Source: Mangrovihabitans endophyticus (GTDB lineage: Bacteria; Actinomycetota; Actinomycetes; Mycobacteriales; Micromonosporaceae). From it: a stretch of 64,000 nt of DNA. The position numbers and the translations under genes are program-made. Below, one piece after another: positions 1 to 8,013 of the stretch (its first letter is position 1; every line of letters starts with the position of its first letter). The notes beneath the pieces are model-generated. The model made no database searches and had not been told where the DNA came from. It saw nothing but the letters and a program-made list of their open reading frames with translations. The DNA lies in the NCBI RefSeq assembly GCF_014646155.1, contig NZ_BMMX01000008.1, positions 62,001 through 126,000 of the forward strand, given 5' to 3'.

Positions 1-1071
1 CTGCCACCAGGCGCCCGGGTGGCCCAGGGCCGCGGGCAGCAGCGCGAGGAACGGCCAGTGCCACAGATACCAGGAGTACGAGAGTCGCCCGACGCTCTGC
101 CAGACGGCGCCGCCCAGGCGGCTCGACTCGCCGGCCACGCCACCCGCCACGGCGGTGCCGCCCGCGATGAACGCCGCGGCGCCCAGCACCGGCAGCAGCG
201 CGGCATAGCCCGGGAACGGCGTGGTGTCCGAATACAGCACCGCGGCCAGCACGATGGCGATCAGGCCGCCGTCGGCGAGCCGTCGCGCGGCGCGCCGCCC
301 CAACCCGGCCAAGCGGTCGGCGTGCACCGCGAGCAGCGCACCCACGCCCAGCTCCCAGGCCCGGGTGTGCGCCCCGAAATAGGCCCACGTGCCGTTGGCC
401 AGGGTCTGCCACACCGACAGCGCCAGGCCGCCCGCGACGAGCACCAGCAGCACGGCGGGGGCGCGCCGCACGCGCGCGGAGGCGAGGAGCACGAGCGGCC
501 AGAGCAGATAGAACTGCTCCTCCACGGCCAGCGACCAGAAATGCTGCAACGGCGACGGGTCGACGCCGGCCAGATAGTCGGTGCCGATCACCGCGAGCCG
601 GTAGTTCACCCCGGACACCAGCGTGTGCAGGGCGTCCAGCAGCACGCCGCGATGCCGCAGTGGAGGCAACAGCCAGACCGCGGCGGCGACGGTGCACACC
701 ACCACGACGGTCGCCGCGGGCAGCAGCCGCAGGATGCGCCGCGCGTAGAAGCCGGGCAGGTTCAGCCGACCGGTGCCACGGATCTCCCGCAGCAGCAGGC
801 CGGTGATGAGAAAGCCGGAGATCACGAAGAACACGTCGACGCCGACGTAGCCGCCGCCGACCACCGAAACGCCGCAGTGATAGGCGACCACGAGCAGCAC
901 CGCCACCGCGCGCAGTCCTTCGATGTCGCGCCGGCGGGCGTGCTCTCCGGTGGTGCCGGGATGCCCGGACGACACCGGCCGCCCCCGGTCCGCCGCGGGA
1001 TCCGTACGGTCGAGGCCGTCCAGTGGTCGCGGTCGGTGGAGAGCGGCCGGTCCGGCGCCGAGGCGGCTCAC
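1..1071 (-). CDS. acyltransferase-3 family membrane protein, partial
   Basis: Membrane acyltransferase of the OafA/YrhL (acyltransferase-3) family, expected to acylate a sugar of an envelope glycopolymer or glycolipid. The visible 357 residues lack the C-terminus, which lies beyond the left edge. A ~48-residue Arg/Pro-rich cytoplasmic lead precedes the family opening DIEGLRAVAVLLVVAYH (His at ~65), then GVDVFFVISGFLITGLL, the SLAVEEQFYLLWP motif, and close to the edge LSYSWYLWHWPFL. Several hydrophobic helices alternate with short Arg-rich loops. The GTG start (1069-1071) overlaps the TGA of the preceding dehydrogenase gene as GTGA, so translation is probably coupled. It is the third gene of the operon that begins at 4051. 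The acyl donor and acceptor cannot be read from sequence. Confidence 0.85.
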   Translation of the reverse strand, partial: MSRLGAGPAALHRPRPLDGLDRTDPAADRGRPVSSGHPGTTGEHARRRDIEGLRAVAVLLVVAYHCGVSVVGGGYVGVDVFFVISGFLITGLLLREIRGTGRLNLPGFYARRILRLLPAATVVVVCTVAAAVWLLPPLRHRGVLLDALHTLVSGVNYRLAVIGTDYLAGVDPSPLQHFWSLAVEEQFYLLWPLVLLASARVRRAPAVLLVLVAGGLALSVWQTLANGTWAYFGAHTRAWELGVGALLAVHADRLAGLGRRAARRLADGGLIAIVLAAVLYSDTTPFPGYAALLPVLGAAAFIAGGTAVAGGVAGESSRLGGAVWQSVGRLSYSWYLWHWPFLALLPAALGHPGAWWQ

Positions 1072-2330
1072 AGGCGATGGGCCTCGCGGGACGTGGTGAC
1101 GCCGCGGGTGTCGAAGAAGCGCTTGGCGATGCCGGCCAGGTGGTCGGCGTCGTAATCGCGGTGCCCCTGCACCAGGATCACCAGATCGGCCGCGGCGGCG
1201 GCGCCCTCCAGGTCGTCGGTGCGCGGCACCTCGGCGCCGCCCAGGTGCCACACCGGCACATGCGGGTCGTGATAGGACACCACGGCGCCGAGCTGGGTCA
1301 GGTGCCGGGCCAGCGGGGTGGCCGGCGACTCGCGCTGGTCCGCGATGTTCGGCTTGTACGTGACGCCGAGCAGCAGCACCGACGCGCCGTGCACCGCCTG
1401 GCCGTCGGCGTTCAGCAGATTCTGTGCGCGGCGTGCCACGTACGCGGGCATCGTCGCGTTGATCTCCTGGGCCAGTTCCACGAACCGGAACGGGTAACCG
1501 AGCTTGCTGCGCACGTTGTGGCTCAGATAGTTCGGGTCGATCGGGATGCAGTGCCCGCCCACGCCCGGGCCGGGGAAGAACGCCTGGAAGCCGAACGGCT
1601 TGGTGGACGCCGCGTGGATCACGTCCCACAGATCGATGTCCAGCTCGTGGCAGAACCGGGCCATCTCGTTGACCAGCGCGATGTTCACATGCCGGTAGGT
1701 GTTCTCCAGCAGCTTCGCGGTCTCCGCCTCGCGGGTGCCGCGGGTGCGCACCACGGTCTCGATGAACCGGCCGTAGAACTCGGCCGCCTTCTCGGTGGAC
1801 TCGGGCGTGACGCCGCCGACCACCTTGGGGGTGTTGTGCGCGCCGAACCGCTCGTTGCCGGGATCGATGCGCTCGGGCGAGAACGCCAGGTGGAAGTCCG
1901 TTCCGGCGGTCAGGCCGGACAGCTCCTCCAGCAGCGGGCGGACCACTTCGTCGGTGGTGCCCGGGTAGGTGGTGGACTCCAGCACCACGAGCATGCCCGG
2001 CTGCAGGTTGCGGCCGACCGCCTCGGTCGCGCCGATGACCGCGCGCAGGTCCGGCCCGTCGCCCTCGGCCAGCGGTGTGGGCACGCAGATCACCGCGGTC
2101 CGCGCGCTCGCGATGAGCTTCTCGTCGGTGGTCGGCCGGAAGCCGCCGGCGAGCATCTCGGCGATGTCGCCGCCGTTCAGATCGTCCACATGCGAGTTGC
2201 CGGCGGCGAGCGAGTTGACCACGCCCTGGTTCACGTCGAAGCCGAGGACCGACATGCCGGCGCGGGTGGCCTGCTGGGCGAGCGGAAGGCCCACGTATCC
2301 CAGGCCCAGAATGACGACGTCGTAGCTCAT
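1068..2330 (-). CDS. UDP-glucose/GDP-mannose dehydrogenase family protein
   Basis: NAD-dependent nucleotide-sugar 6-dehydrogenase, 420 residues, the normal length for the family. It oxidises C6 of a UDP- or GDP-hexose to a uronic acid in two steps. The Rossmann motif GLGYVGLP lies at residues 9-16, ESTTYPGTT at 118-126, and the catalytic cysteine is Cys261 in GVGGHCIPIDP. The GGHCIPIDP form and the sequence GRFI.TVVRT fit the WecC/WbpA/TviB branch (UDP-HexNAc dehydrogenases) better than the UDP-glucose branch, but the substrate is inferred. Its ATG overlaps the stop of the Stealth gene (ATGA, 2327-2330) and its stop overlaps the start of the acyltransferase, so the three genes form one translationally coupled unit. 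A role in an acidic surface polysaccharide is likely. Confidence 0.9.
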   Translation of the reverse strand: MSYDVVILGLGYVGLPLAQQATRAGMSVLGFDVNQGVVNSLAAGNSHVDDLNGGDIAEMLAGGFRPTTDEKLIASARTAVICVPTPLAEGDGPDLRAVIGATEAVGRNLQPGMLVVLESTTYPGTTDEVVRPLLEELSGLTAGTDFHLAFSPERIDPGNERFGAHNTPKVVGGVTPESTEKAAEFYGRFIETVVRTRGTREAETAKLLENTYRHVNIALVNEMARFCHELDIDLWDVIHAASTKPFGFQAFFPGPGVGGHCIPIDPNYLSHNVRSKLGYPFRFVELAQEINATMPAYVARRAQNLLNADGQAVHGASVLLLGVTYKPNIADQRESPATPLARHLTQLGAVVSYHDPHVPVWHLGGAEVPRTDDLEGAAAAADLVILVQGHRDYDADHLAGIAKRFFDTRGVTTSREAHRL

Positions 2331-4051
2331 CGGAGTTCTCCTTCGAAGGACGCCCGGGCGTCCGGCCGCTCGCCCTGCGCGGGCAGGGTGGCCGGGGCGC
2401 CGCGGGTCGCCGGGATGTGCGGCGCGGCGATCGGTGTGGTGCCGGGCCGCGGATGGGACAGCTCGTAGGGCGAGGCGAACGGCAGGAAGGCGGGCAGGAA
2501 CTCGGCCAGCAACCGGGCCTGCTCGTCCGTGGCGGCCGGCGACGAGTCGGTGTCGTTCAGACAGAAGGCGTCCAGATGCCGGCGCCGCAGCACGCGGGCG
2601 AGCTTGAGCCGGGTGCCGGGGTCCGCCAGGTCGGTGTACATGTACTGGATCTGGCCCGGTGTGGCGCGGCCGGTCAGGTACGCGTAGTACTGCTGCAGCG
2701 AGGACAGCAGCGCGATGTCGTCCGGGTGCCGGAACTGATGCTCCGCGGTGGCCCGTACGTGCTCGGCGAACCGGTCCTCGATCTCGGTGATGACGCTGCG
2801 CCGCGACGGGTGCGGGGTGTGCATCATCTTGCGGGTCAGCACCCGGCCGAACGCCTCCTGGATCAGCCGGCGGTTGTTCTTGCCCGCCGAGTTGACGGGC
2901 GGGTCGGACGGCCGTGGCGGCGCCGAATCGACAAGCGCGGCGGACGGGAAGAACCGGGTGAGGCCGCCCGGCGTGAAATACGTCGCCGGCGTCTGCGGGC
3001 GCGCCATGAACACGTCGTCGTTGAGGTAGAGGAAGTGTTCGGCGAGGCCCGGAATGCGATGCAGCCGGGACTCGATGGCCTGGGAGTTGAAGGTCGGTAG
3101 CACGCCGGTGCCGCCGAAGATCTCGCGGTGGCCGACCACCGTGACGTTCGGGTGGTCGGTGTCCAGCCAGGCCGGCACCTGGTCGTCGGTGACCAGGAAG
3201 ATGTGCCGCACCCAGGGCGCGAAGCAGTGCAGCGCCCGCAGCGAGTACCGCAGCTCGTCGCGGGAGGCGAACCGGGAGTCGTTGGCCGCCTGCCGGTTGA
3301 TCTCGGCAAGCCAGGCGTTGTCGCCCAGCGCGCGGGCCTTGCGTTCACGCCACGCCGGGTCGTCGCCGTCCACCCAGGTGTAGACCGCGTCGATGGGGAA
3401 GCTGATCCGCTCCGGGCTGGCCATGGTGAACACCGCACGGGTGCGGTATTCGGCGTCACCGCGGGCACAGAACTCGCTGAACACCTGTTCCGGCGCATGC
3501 GCCACCGGCTCGTCGGCGGGGATGACGTCGGCGACCGGGTTGCTGCGCGGGCCGACCAGGACGCCGTCCTCCCGGCGCCAGAACTCGACCTCGCATCCGT
3601 ATTCGGTGCCCAGCACCAGGTGGCCACCCGGATCGGTGACCGGCCAGCTCGCCCGCAGGACGCCGACCCGGTGCACCGTCTCCAGCACCCCGTGGCCGGT
3701 GCGGACCAGGCGGTCGAGGAGCTCCTTCACCCGTACGCGGTCGGTCTGCGGCACGGCCACCGCGGTGCGGGTGAGGCAGCGGTTCGGGACCCGGAACCAG
3801 TCCACGCCCGCCTCGGTCAGCGCCGCGACCACGCGGTCCAGGTTGTCTTGACGTACGCCCGCCGGGCTGGCCGTGGGGTCCGGACGCGCGCGGCGTCGGC
3901 CGGATGCGCGTACCGGAAGCGGAACGGCCTGCCGGACCATCCGCAGTTGCGTCTCGGCGGCCAGCCGGGGGAGCAGATGCGCCCGCACGACGTCCACGAC
4001 GCGCCGCCGGACCGGCTCCGGCGCCAGTCGCAGAATTTGCCGCAGAGGCAC
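2327..4051 (-). CDS. Stealth family sugar-phosphate transferase
   Basis: Stealth-family protein of 574 residues. Stealth proteins are hexose-1-phosphate transferases that build phosphodiester-linked capsular or wall polysaccharides; the human GlcNAc-phosphotransferase is a relative. The conserved regions are visible: CR1 IDAVYTWVDGDDPAW (residues ~220-234), CR2 RDELRYSLRAL..APWVRHIFLVTDDQVPAWL (~264-296), CR3 ending in LYLNDDVFMA (~341-350), and a His/Asp-rich C-terminal part. The first ~200 residues are a less conserved lead with a nucleotide-binding-like segment. The start is GTG at 4051, preceded by an AAGGA Shine-Dalgarno about ten bases upstream. First gene of the 4051-1 operon with the dehydrogenase and acyltransferase; together they suggest an acylated, uronic-acid-containing phosphoglycan. 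A protein of this length with both CR1 and CR3 intact is unlikely to be a pseudogene. Confidence 0.88.
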   Translation of the reverse strand: MPLRQILRLAPEPVRRRVVDVVRAHLLPRLAAETQLRMVRQAVPLPVRASGRRRARPDPTASPAGVRQDNLDRVVAALTEAGVDWFRVPNRCLTRTAVAVPQTDRVRVKELLDRLVRTGHGVLETVHRVGVLRASWPVTDPGGHLVLGTEYGCEVEFWRREDGVLVGPRSNPVADVIPADEPVAHAPEQVFSEFCARGDAEYRTRAVFTMASPERISFPIDAVYTWVDGDDPAWRERKARALGDNAWLAEINRQAANDSRFASRDELRYSLRALHCFAPWVRHIFLVTDDQVPAWLDTDHPNVTVVGHREIFGGTGVLPTFNSQAIESRLHRIPGLAEHFLYLNDDVFMARPQTPATYFTPGGLTRFFPSAALVDSAPPRPSDPPVNSAGKNNRRLIQEAFGRVLTRKMMHTPHPSRRSVITEIEDRFAEHVRATAEHQFRHPDDIALLSSLQQYYAYLTGRATPGQIQYMYTDLADPGTRLKLARVLRRRHLDAFCLNDTDSSPAATDEQARLLAEFLPAFLPFASPYELSHPRPGTTPIAAPHIPATRGAPATLPAQGERPDARASFEGELR

Positions 4052-4405
4052 GCCGTTCGTCCTTCCGCCGGGTTCCTTCGGGCCGGGTTCCGGCCCGCAC
4101 CTGCGATCGGGCTGGTGTTCAGATCCGCAACCGCCGTCGGGCCGTGTCTCAGACCCTCAACGGCGGCGGTCGGCAGAAGTTGCGGCCCGGACAGATGCGG
4201 TCACCTGTCACCCATGCGCCTCATGTGACGCCTGATATCGCCGGTATACGTGATTAGCGGGGATATCGTGGGAAAATCGGCGGGCGGACACCCGTAGGGG
4301 ATCGGACTCCGGGTTTCCGGCCGATGCGCATGCTTGCGGGCGGCGGGCATGGTGGAGGAGAGCCCGTCCGCACCGGCCGGGCGCAAGCCTTGAGCGGAGG
4401 CCGAG
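4052..4405. other. divergent intergenic region
   Basis: 354 bases between the divergent Stealth operon and the small membrane protein. No credible gene. The part at about 4215-4275 is clearly richer in A/T than its surroundings (two GATATC words and a TATACGTGATTAG stretch) and is the likeliest site of promoters for the minus-strand sugar operon. No factor-independent terminator was seen. Confidence 0.5.
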
Positions 4406-4642
4406 ATGGGCAAGGCAGTGGCGTACCTGGTGGCGATGATCGCCGGGGTGATCGTGGTCGGATGGGTGGCGATCGCCCTGCTGCACGCGCTGCTCGGGGC
4501 GCTGTCGTACCTGATCGTCGGCGCGCTCGTGGTGGGCGGCGGCGTTTACCTCTACGGCAAGGCCAAGAAGGGGCTGGCCCCGGGCACCCGGACCCAGCGC
4601 CGCATCGAGGCGGCGGCCAAGACCTACCGCATGCGGCGGTGA
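4406..4642 (+). CDS. small two-helix membrane protein, unknown function
   Basis: A 78-residue protein I cannot name. Two hydrophobic segments span about residues 5-27 and 31-50, joined by a very short turn, and the C-terminal 27 residues are strongly basic (KAKKG, RTQRR, YRMRR), so the protein probably sits in the membrane as a hairpin with its tail inside. The ATG is preceded by GCGGAGG at a spacing of about five bases. It ends 36 bases before ffh; the closeness to the signal recognition particle gene is suggestive but ffh has its own promoter. GC skew and third-position G/C are those of a real gene of this genome. Confidence 0.7.
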   Translation: MGKAVAYLVAMIAGVIVVGWVAIALLHALLGALSYLIVGALVVGGGVYLYGKAKKGLAPGTRTQRRIEAAAKTYRMRR

Positions 4643-4665
4643 CCGTGCCGGGTAGCGCGTCAAGC

Positions 4666-4671
4666 TAGGCT
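4666..4671 (+). promoter_or_regulatory. -10 box of a leaderless ffh promoter
   Basis: TAGGCT ends seven bases before the GTG of ffh at 4679. With transcription starting 6-8 bases after the -10 box, the mRNA would begin at or next to the start codon. No Shine-Dalgarno is present between the box and the GTG. No good -35 box was seen. Confidence 0.6.
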
Positions 4672-4678
4672 TGCAGGC

Positions 4679-6238
4679 GTGTTCGACAACCTGAGTGACC
4701 GCCTGTCCGGGATCTTCACGAAGCTCCGGGGCAAGGGCAAGCTGACCGACGCCGACATCGACGCCACCGCGCGCGAGATCCGTCTCGCGCTGCTCGAAGC
4801 CGACGTCGCGCTGCCGGTGGTCAAGGGGTTCATCGCCAGCCTCAAGGAACGGGCACGCGGCGCCGAGGTCTCGCAGGCGCTCAACCCGGCGCAGCAGATC
4901 ATCAAGATCGTCCACGAGGAACTGATCAACGTCCTCGGCGGCGAGGGCCGGCGGCTGAGCTTCGCCAAGCAGCCGCCCACCGTGATCATGCTGGCCGGCC
5001 TGCAGGGCTCCGGTAAGACCACGCTGGCCGGCAAGCTCTCCCGCTGGCTCCGCACGCAGGGTCACCAGCCGCTGCTGGTCGCGGCGGACCTGCAGCGGCC
5101 GAACGCGGTCAACCAGCTCCAGGTGCTGGCCGGGCGGGCCGGCGTGGACGTCTACGCGCCGGAACCCGGCAACGGCGTCGGCGACCCGGTGCAGGTGGCC
5201 AAGGGGTCGATCGAGCACGCGCGGCGCACCGCGAAGGACATCGTCATCGTCGACACCGCGGGCCGTCTCGGCATCGACGCGGAGATGATGCAGCAGGCCC
5301 GCGACATCCGCGACGCGGTCGACCCGGACGAGGTCATCTTCGTCATCGACGCGATGGTCGGCCAGGACGCGGTGACCACCGCCGAGGCATTCCGCGACGG
5401 CGTGGGCATCGACGGCGTGGTGTTGTCCAAGCTCGACGGCGACGCGCGCGGTGGCGCCGCGCTGTCCGTGCGGCAGGTGACCGGCCAGCCGATCCTGTTC
5501 GCCTCCACCGGCGAGAAACTGGAGGACTTCGACGTCTTCCACCCCGACCGGATGGCCAGCCGCATCCTCGGCATGGGCGACGTGCTGACCCTCATCGAGC
5601 AGGCCGAGCAAGCCTTCGACGAGGATCAGAAGGAGAAGATGACCTCCAAGCTGCTCGGTGGCGAGCAGTTCACCCTGGAGGACTTCCTCGACCAGCTCAT
5701 CGCGGTGCGCCGGATGGGCCCGATCGCCAACATCCTCGGCATGATGCCCGGCATGGGCCAGATGAAGGATCAGTTGGCCGAGCTGGACGACAGCCACTTC
5801 GACCGGGTCACCGCGATCATCCGCTCGATGACCCCGCAGGAGCGCACCAACCCGAAAATCATCAACGGCTCGCGCCGGGTCCGCATCGCCAACGGTTCCG
5901 GCGTCACCGTGATGGACGTGAACCAGTTGCTCAACCGCTTCGCCGACGCGCAGAAGATGATGAAGCAGATGGGCGGCATGATGGGCCTCCCCGGCGGCGG
6001 GCGGCGCAAGGCGACCAAGAGCCCGAAGAACAAGCGCAAGGGCAAGAAGGGCGGCACGAGCCGACCGCGCGGCGGCGCACCGGCGGGCTTCGGCGGGGGC
6101 GGGATGCCGCAACTGCCGGCCGGGGTGGACCCGAACGCACTGGCGAACGGTCAGGGCCTGCCGCCGGGCTTCAAGTTGCCGAACCTGGACTTCAACAAGC
6201 TGTCGAAGCCGGACCGTAAGCGCGACGACAAGCGCTAG
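4679..6238 (+). CDS. ffh: signal recognition particle protein Ffh (SRP54)
   Basis: GTPase of the signal recognition particle; binds 4.5S RNA and signal sequences of nascent membrane and secreted proteins and delivers ribosomes to FtsY. The helical N domain (residues ~1-90) is followed by the G domain with P-loop GLQGSGKTT (107-115), DTAGR (192-196) and SKLDGD (250-255), then the Met-rich M domain (~300-440, with MMPGMGQM and MMKQMGGMMG). At 519 residues it is longer than E. coli Ffh because of a Lys-rich then Gly/Pro-rich C-terminal tail, usual in actinobacteria. The GTG start is chosen because it begins the conserved MFDNLSDRLSGIF and lies seven bases after a TAGGCT -10 box. Confidence 0.97.
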   Translation: MFDNLSDRLSGIFTKLRGKGKLTDADIDATAREIRLALLEADVALPVVKGFIASLKERARGAEVSQALNPAQQIIKIVHEELINVLGGEGRRLSFAKQPPTVIMLAGLQGSGKTTLAGKLSRWLRTQGHQPLLVAADLQRPNAVNQLQVLAGRAGVDVYAPEPGNGVGDPVQVAKGSIEHARRTAKDIVIVDTAGRLGIDAEMMQQARDIRDAVDPDEVIFVIDAMVGQDAVTTAEAFRDGVGIDGVVLSKLDGDARGGAALSVRQVTGQPILFASTGEKLEDFDVFHPDRMASRILGMGDVLTLIEQAEQAFDEDQKEKMTSKLLGGEQFTLEDFLDQLIAVRRMGPIANILGMMPGMGQMKDQLAELDDSHFDRVTAIIRSMTPQERTNPKIINGSRRVRIANGSGVTVMDVNQLLNRFADAQKMMKQMGGMMGLPGGGRRKATKSPKNKRKGKKGGTSRPRGGAPAGFGGGGMPQLPAGVDPNALANGQGLPPGFKLPNLDFNKLSKPDRKRDDKR

Positions 6239-6267
6239 GGCAAGGCTCCCCCGCAGGCGCCCTCCCC

Positions 6268-6552
6268 GTGCCGTGCGCGCCCCCGGCGCTCCCCGTGCCG
6301 TGCCCGCCCCCCGGGGTGCTCCCCGTGTCAGGCCCGCCCCCCGGGGTGCTCCCCGTGTCAGGCCCGCCCCCCGGGGTGCTCCCCGTGTCGGGCCTGCCCC
6401 CGGGGCGTTCCCCGTGTCGGCTCGCCGGGCGTTCCCCGTGTCGGGCCTGCCCCCGGGGCGTTCCCCGTGTCGGCTCGCCGGGCGTTCCCCGTGTCGGCTC
6501 GCCGGGCGTTCCCCGTGTCGGCTCGCCGGGCGTTCCCCGTGTCGGCTCGCCG
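6268..6552. repeat. GC-rich tandem repeat (minisatellite)
   Basis: Directly repeated units ending in CCCCGTGTCG or CCCCGTGTCA. Three near-identical 30-base units (6302-6391) carry CCCGCCCCCCGGGGTGCT; a shorter related unit with CCTGCCCCCGGGGCGTT follows and recurs at 6444-6472; four 24-base units built on GCTCGCCGGGCGTT lie at 6420-6443, 6473-6496, 6497-6520 and 6521-6544. Because 24 and 30 are multiples of three, both strands stay open and give repeat peptides, but nothing indicates that they are translated. The array starts about 30 bases after the ffh stop. Confidence 0.85.
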
Positions 6553-6589
6553 ATCTTGTGCTTTCGGGGCCCGGTCTAGCCCGTCATAA

Positions 6590-6676
6590 CCGACTTGTCC
6601 GACCCGCAAGTCCAAGATCGACGGGGCGTCGGCGCGACATGGCGACGATCTTGGACTTAGTGGTCGGACAAGTCGG
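6590..6676. repeat. large inverted repeat with AAGTCCAAGATCG arms
   Basis: Two 31-base arms, 6590-6620 and 6646-6676, are reverse complements except for three central positions, and enclose a 25-base loop. A further partial copy, AAGTTCAAGATCG, lies at 6703-6715 and could pair with the right arm instead; CGATCTTG at 6551-6558 gives an outer pairing. The 13-mer AAGTCCAAGATCG (6608-6620) occurs again exactly at 52634-52646. The element contains no open reading frame and resembles a REP/MITE-type intergenic repeat. It occupies the gap between ffh and the amidohydrolase gene; nothing else is seen in 6239-6820. Confidence 0.75.
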
Positions 6677-6820
6677 GAATGCCATGGCGAGCCGGGCACA
6701 CTAAGTTCAAGATCGACGGGGGAGTCGACTCGACGGGGGCGTCGACTGGCGGGGGCGTCGATGCGGCGGGGCGTCGGCGCGTTGGGGTGGGACTGGCACG
6801 CTATCGGGTAGGACTGAGGC

Positions 6821-7897
6821 ATGGCGTTGCATGTGCGCGGGACCGTGTTGCCCGACGACGAGGTGCGTGATCTCTGGCTGGTGGCGGACCGGGTCACGTT
6901 CGAGCCGGTCCGCGGCGCGGAGACCATTGCCGACGGCGGTTACCTTGTGCCCGGCCTGGTCGACGCGCACTGTCATCTGGGGATCGCGTACGGTACCCGG
7001 CCGATCGAGAGTCTCGACGAGGCACGGGACCTGGCCGCCATCGATCGTGACGCCGGCGTGCTCGCGTTGCGCGACGCCGGGTCGCCGTACCCGTACCCGG
7101 AATTGGACGACGAGCCGGGCATTCCGCGCCTCGCCCGCGCCGGCCGGCACATCGCGTCGCCGCGCCGGTATCTACGCGACATCGGGGTGGAGGTCGACGC
7201 GCCGGACGTCGCCGCCGCGGTGACCGCGCAGGCCAAGGCCGGCACCGGATGGGTGAAGCTGGTGGCGGACTGGATCGACCGATCGGTGGGTGATCTCGCG
7301 CCGTCGTGGGACGCGTCCACGATGGCCGCCGCGGTCGAGGCGGCACATGCCGCCGGGGCGCGCGCTGCGGTGCACACCTTCTCCGAGGAGGGGGTGCTGG
7401 CGATGGTCCGGGCGGGCGTGGACTCGGTGGAGCACGGCACCGGTCTGACGGCCGACCTCGTCGACGAGATGGCCCGGCGGGGCACCGCGCTGGTACCCAC
7501 CATGATCAATATCAAGACCTTCGGGGGGATCGCGGACCGGGCGCGGGGCAGGTTTCCCGGGTACGCCGATCACATGATCGCCCTCCGTGACCGGTTCCCG
7601 GCGGTGGTGCGTTCGGCGTACGAGGCCGGGGTGCCGATCTATGTCGGCACCGACGCGGGCGGAGGCATCCGGCACGGGCTGGCCGCCGAGGAGATGCTGA
7701 CCCTGCACGAGGCGGGCATCCCGGCGGCCGAGGTGCTCGCCTCCGCGTCCTGGCGGGCGCGGGCGTGGCTGGGTTTCCCGGGCCTGGTCGAGGGTGGACT
7801 GGCCGACCTGGTGGTCTATCCGGAGGATCCGCGCCGCAACCTGGCGGTGACCCGGCATCCGGACCGCATCGTGCTGCGTGGCCGGGTGATCCGTTGA
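6821..7897 (+). CDS. amidohydrolase family metal-dependent hydrolase
   Basis: TIM-barrel amidohydrolase of 358 residues, close in form to imidazolonepropionase/Xaa-Pro dipeptidase-type members. Metal-ligand motifs appear in order: DAHCHLG (~49-55), the possible carbamylated lysine in WVKLVADW (~144-151), AVHTF, SVEHGT and GTDAGGG. The short beta domain is completed by the C-terminal LADLVVYPEDPR. The substrate cannot be deduced. The ATG is preceded by TAGGACT six bases upstream, which might be a degenerate -10 box of a leaderless message, or GAGG at four bases might serve as a weak ribosome site. It stands alone between the inverted repeat and proS. Confidence 0.85.
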   Translation: MALHVRGTVLPDDEVRDLWLVADRVTFEPVRGAETIADGGYLVPGLVDAHCHLGIAYGTRPIESLDEARDLAAIDRDAGVLALRDAGSPYPYPELDDEPGIPRLARAGRHIASPRRYLRDIGVEVDAPDVAAAVTAQAKAGTGWVKLVADWIDRSVGDLAPSWDASTMAAAVEAAHAAGARAAVHTFSEEGVLAMVRAGVDSVEHGTGLTADLVDEMARRGTALVPTMINIKTFGGIADRARGRFPGYADHMIALRDRFPAVVRSAYEAGVPIYVGTDAGGGIRHGLAAEEMLTLHEAGIPAAEVLASASWRARAWLGFPGLVEGGLADLVVYPEDPRRNLAVTRHPDRIVLRGRVIR

Positions 7898-7999
7898 CCC
7901 GTCCGGGGCCGGCGTGAAACGGTCGGTGACCGATGGGCGCGTTCGGGTGGTCGGCGTGAACGGCTGGTAACCGACGCGCGGCCCGTGTCGGCGCACGGC

Positions 8000-8005
8000 T
8001 AGGAT
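8000..8005 (+). promoter_or_regulatory. -10 box of a leaderless proS promoter
   Basis: TAGGAT ends eight bases before the ATG at 8014, with no Shine-Dalgarno between. Upstream, 7911-7938 and 7953-7980 are an imperfect direct repeat starting GGCGTGAA, each copy holding a small dyad (CGGTCGGTGACCG and CGGCTGGTAACCG), which could be an operator pair. Confidence 0.55.
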
Positions 8006-8013
8006 GCCCTCTC

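Noticed and set aside
4208-6112. Long open frame opposite ffh (634 codons)
   Set aside because: Antisense shadow of a high-GC gene; Arg/His/Gln-rich composition without motifs, while the plus strand is clearly Ffh. The same reasoning removes the long frames opposite rpsB-tsf (29022-31526), the amine operon (56043-58379) and the hybrid kinase (60603-63893).
6268-6552. CRISPR array
   Set aside because: The units are directly contiguous with no unique spacers, and no cas gene is present.
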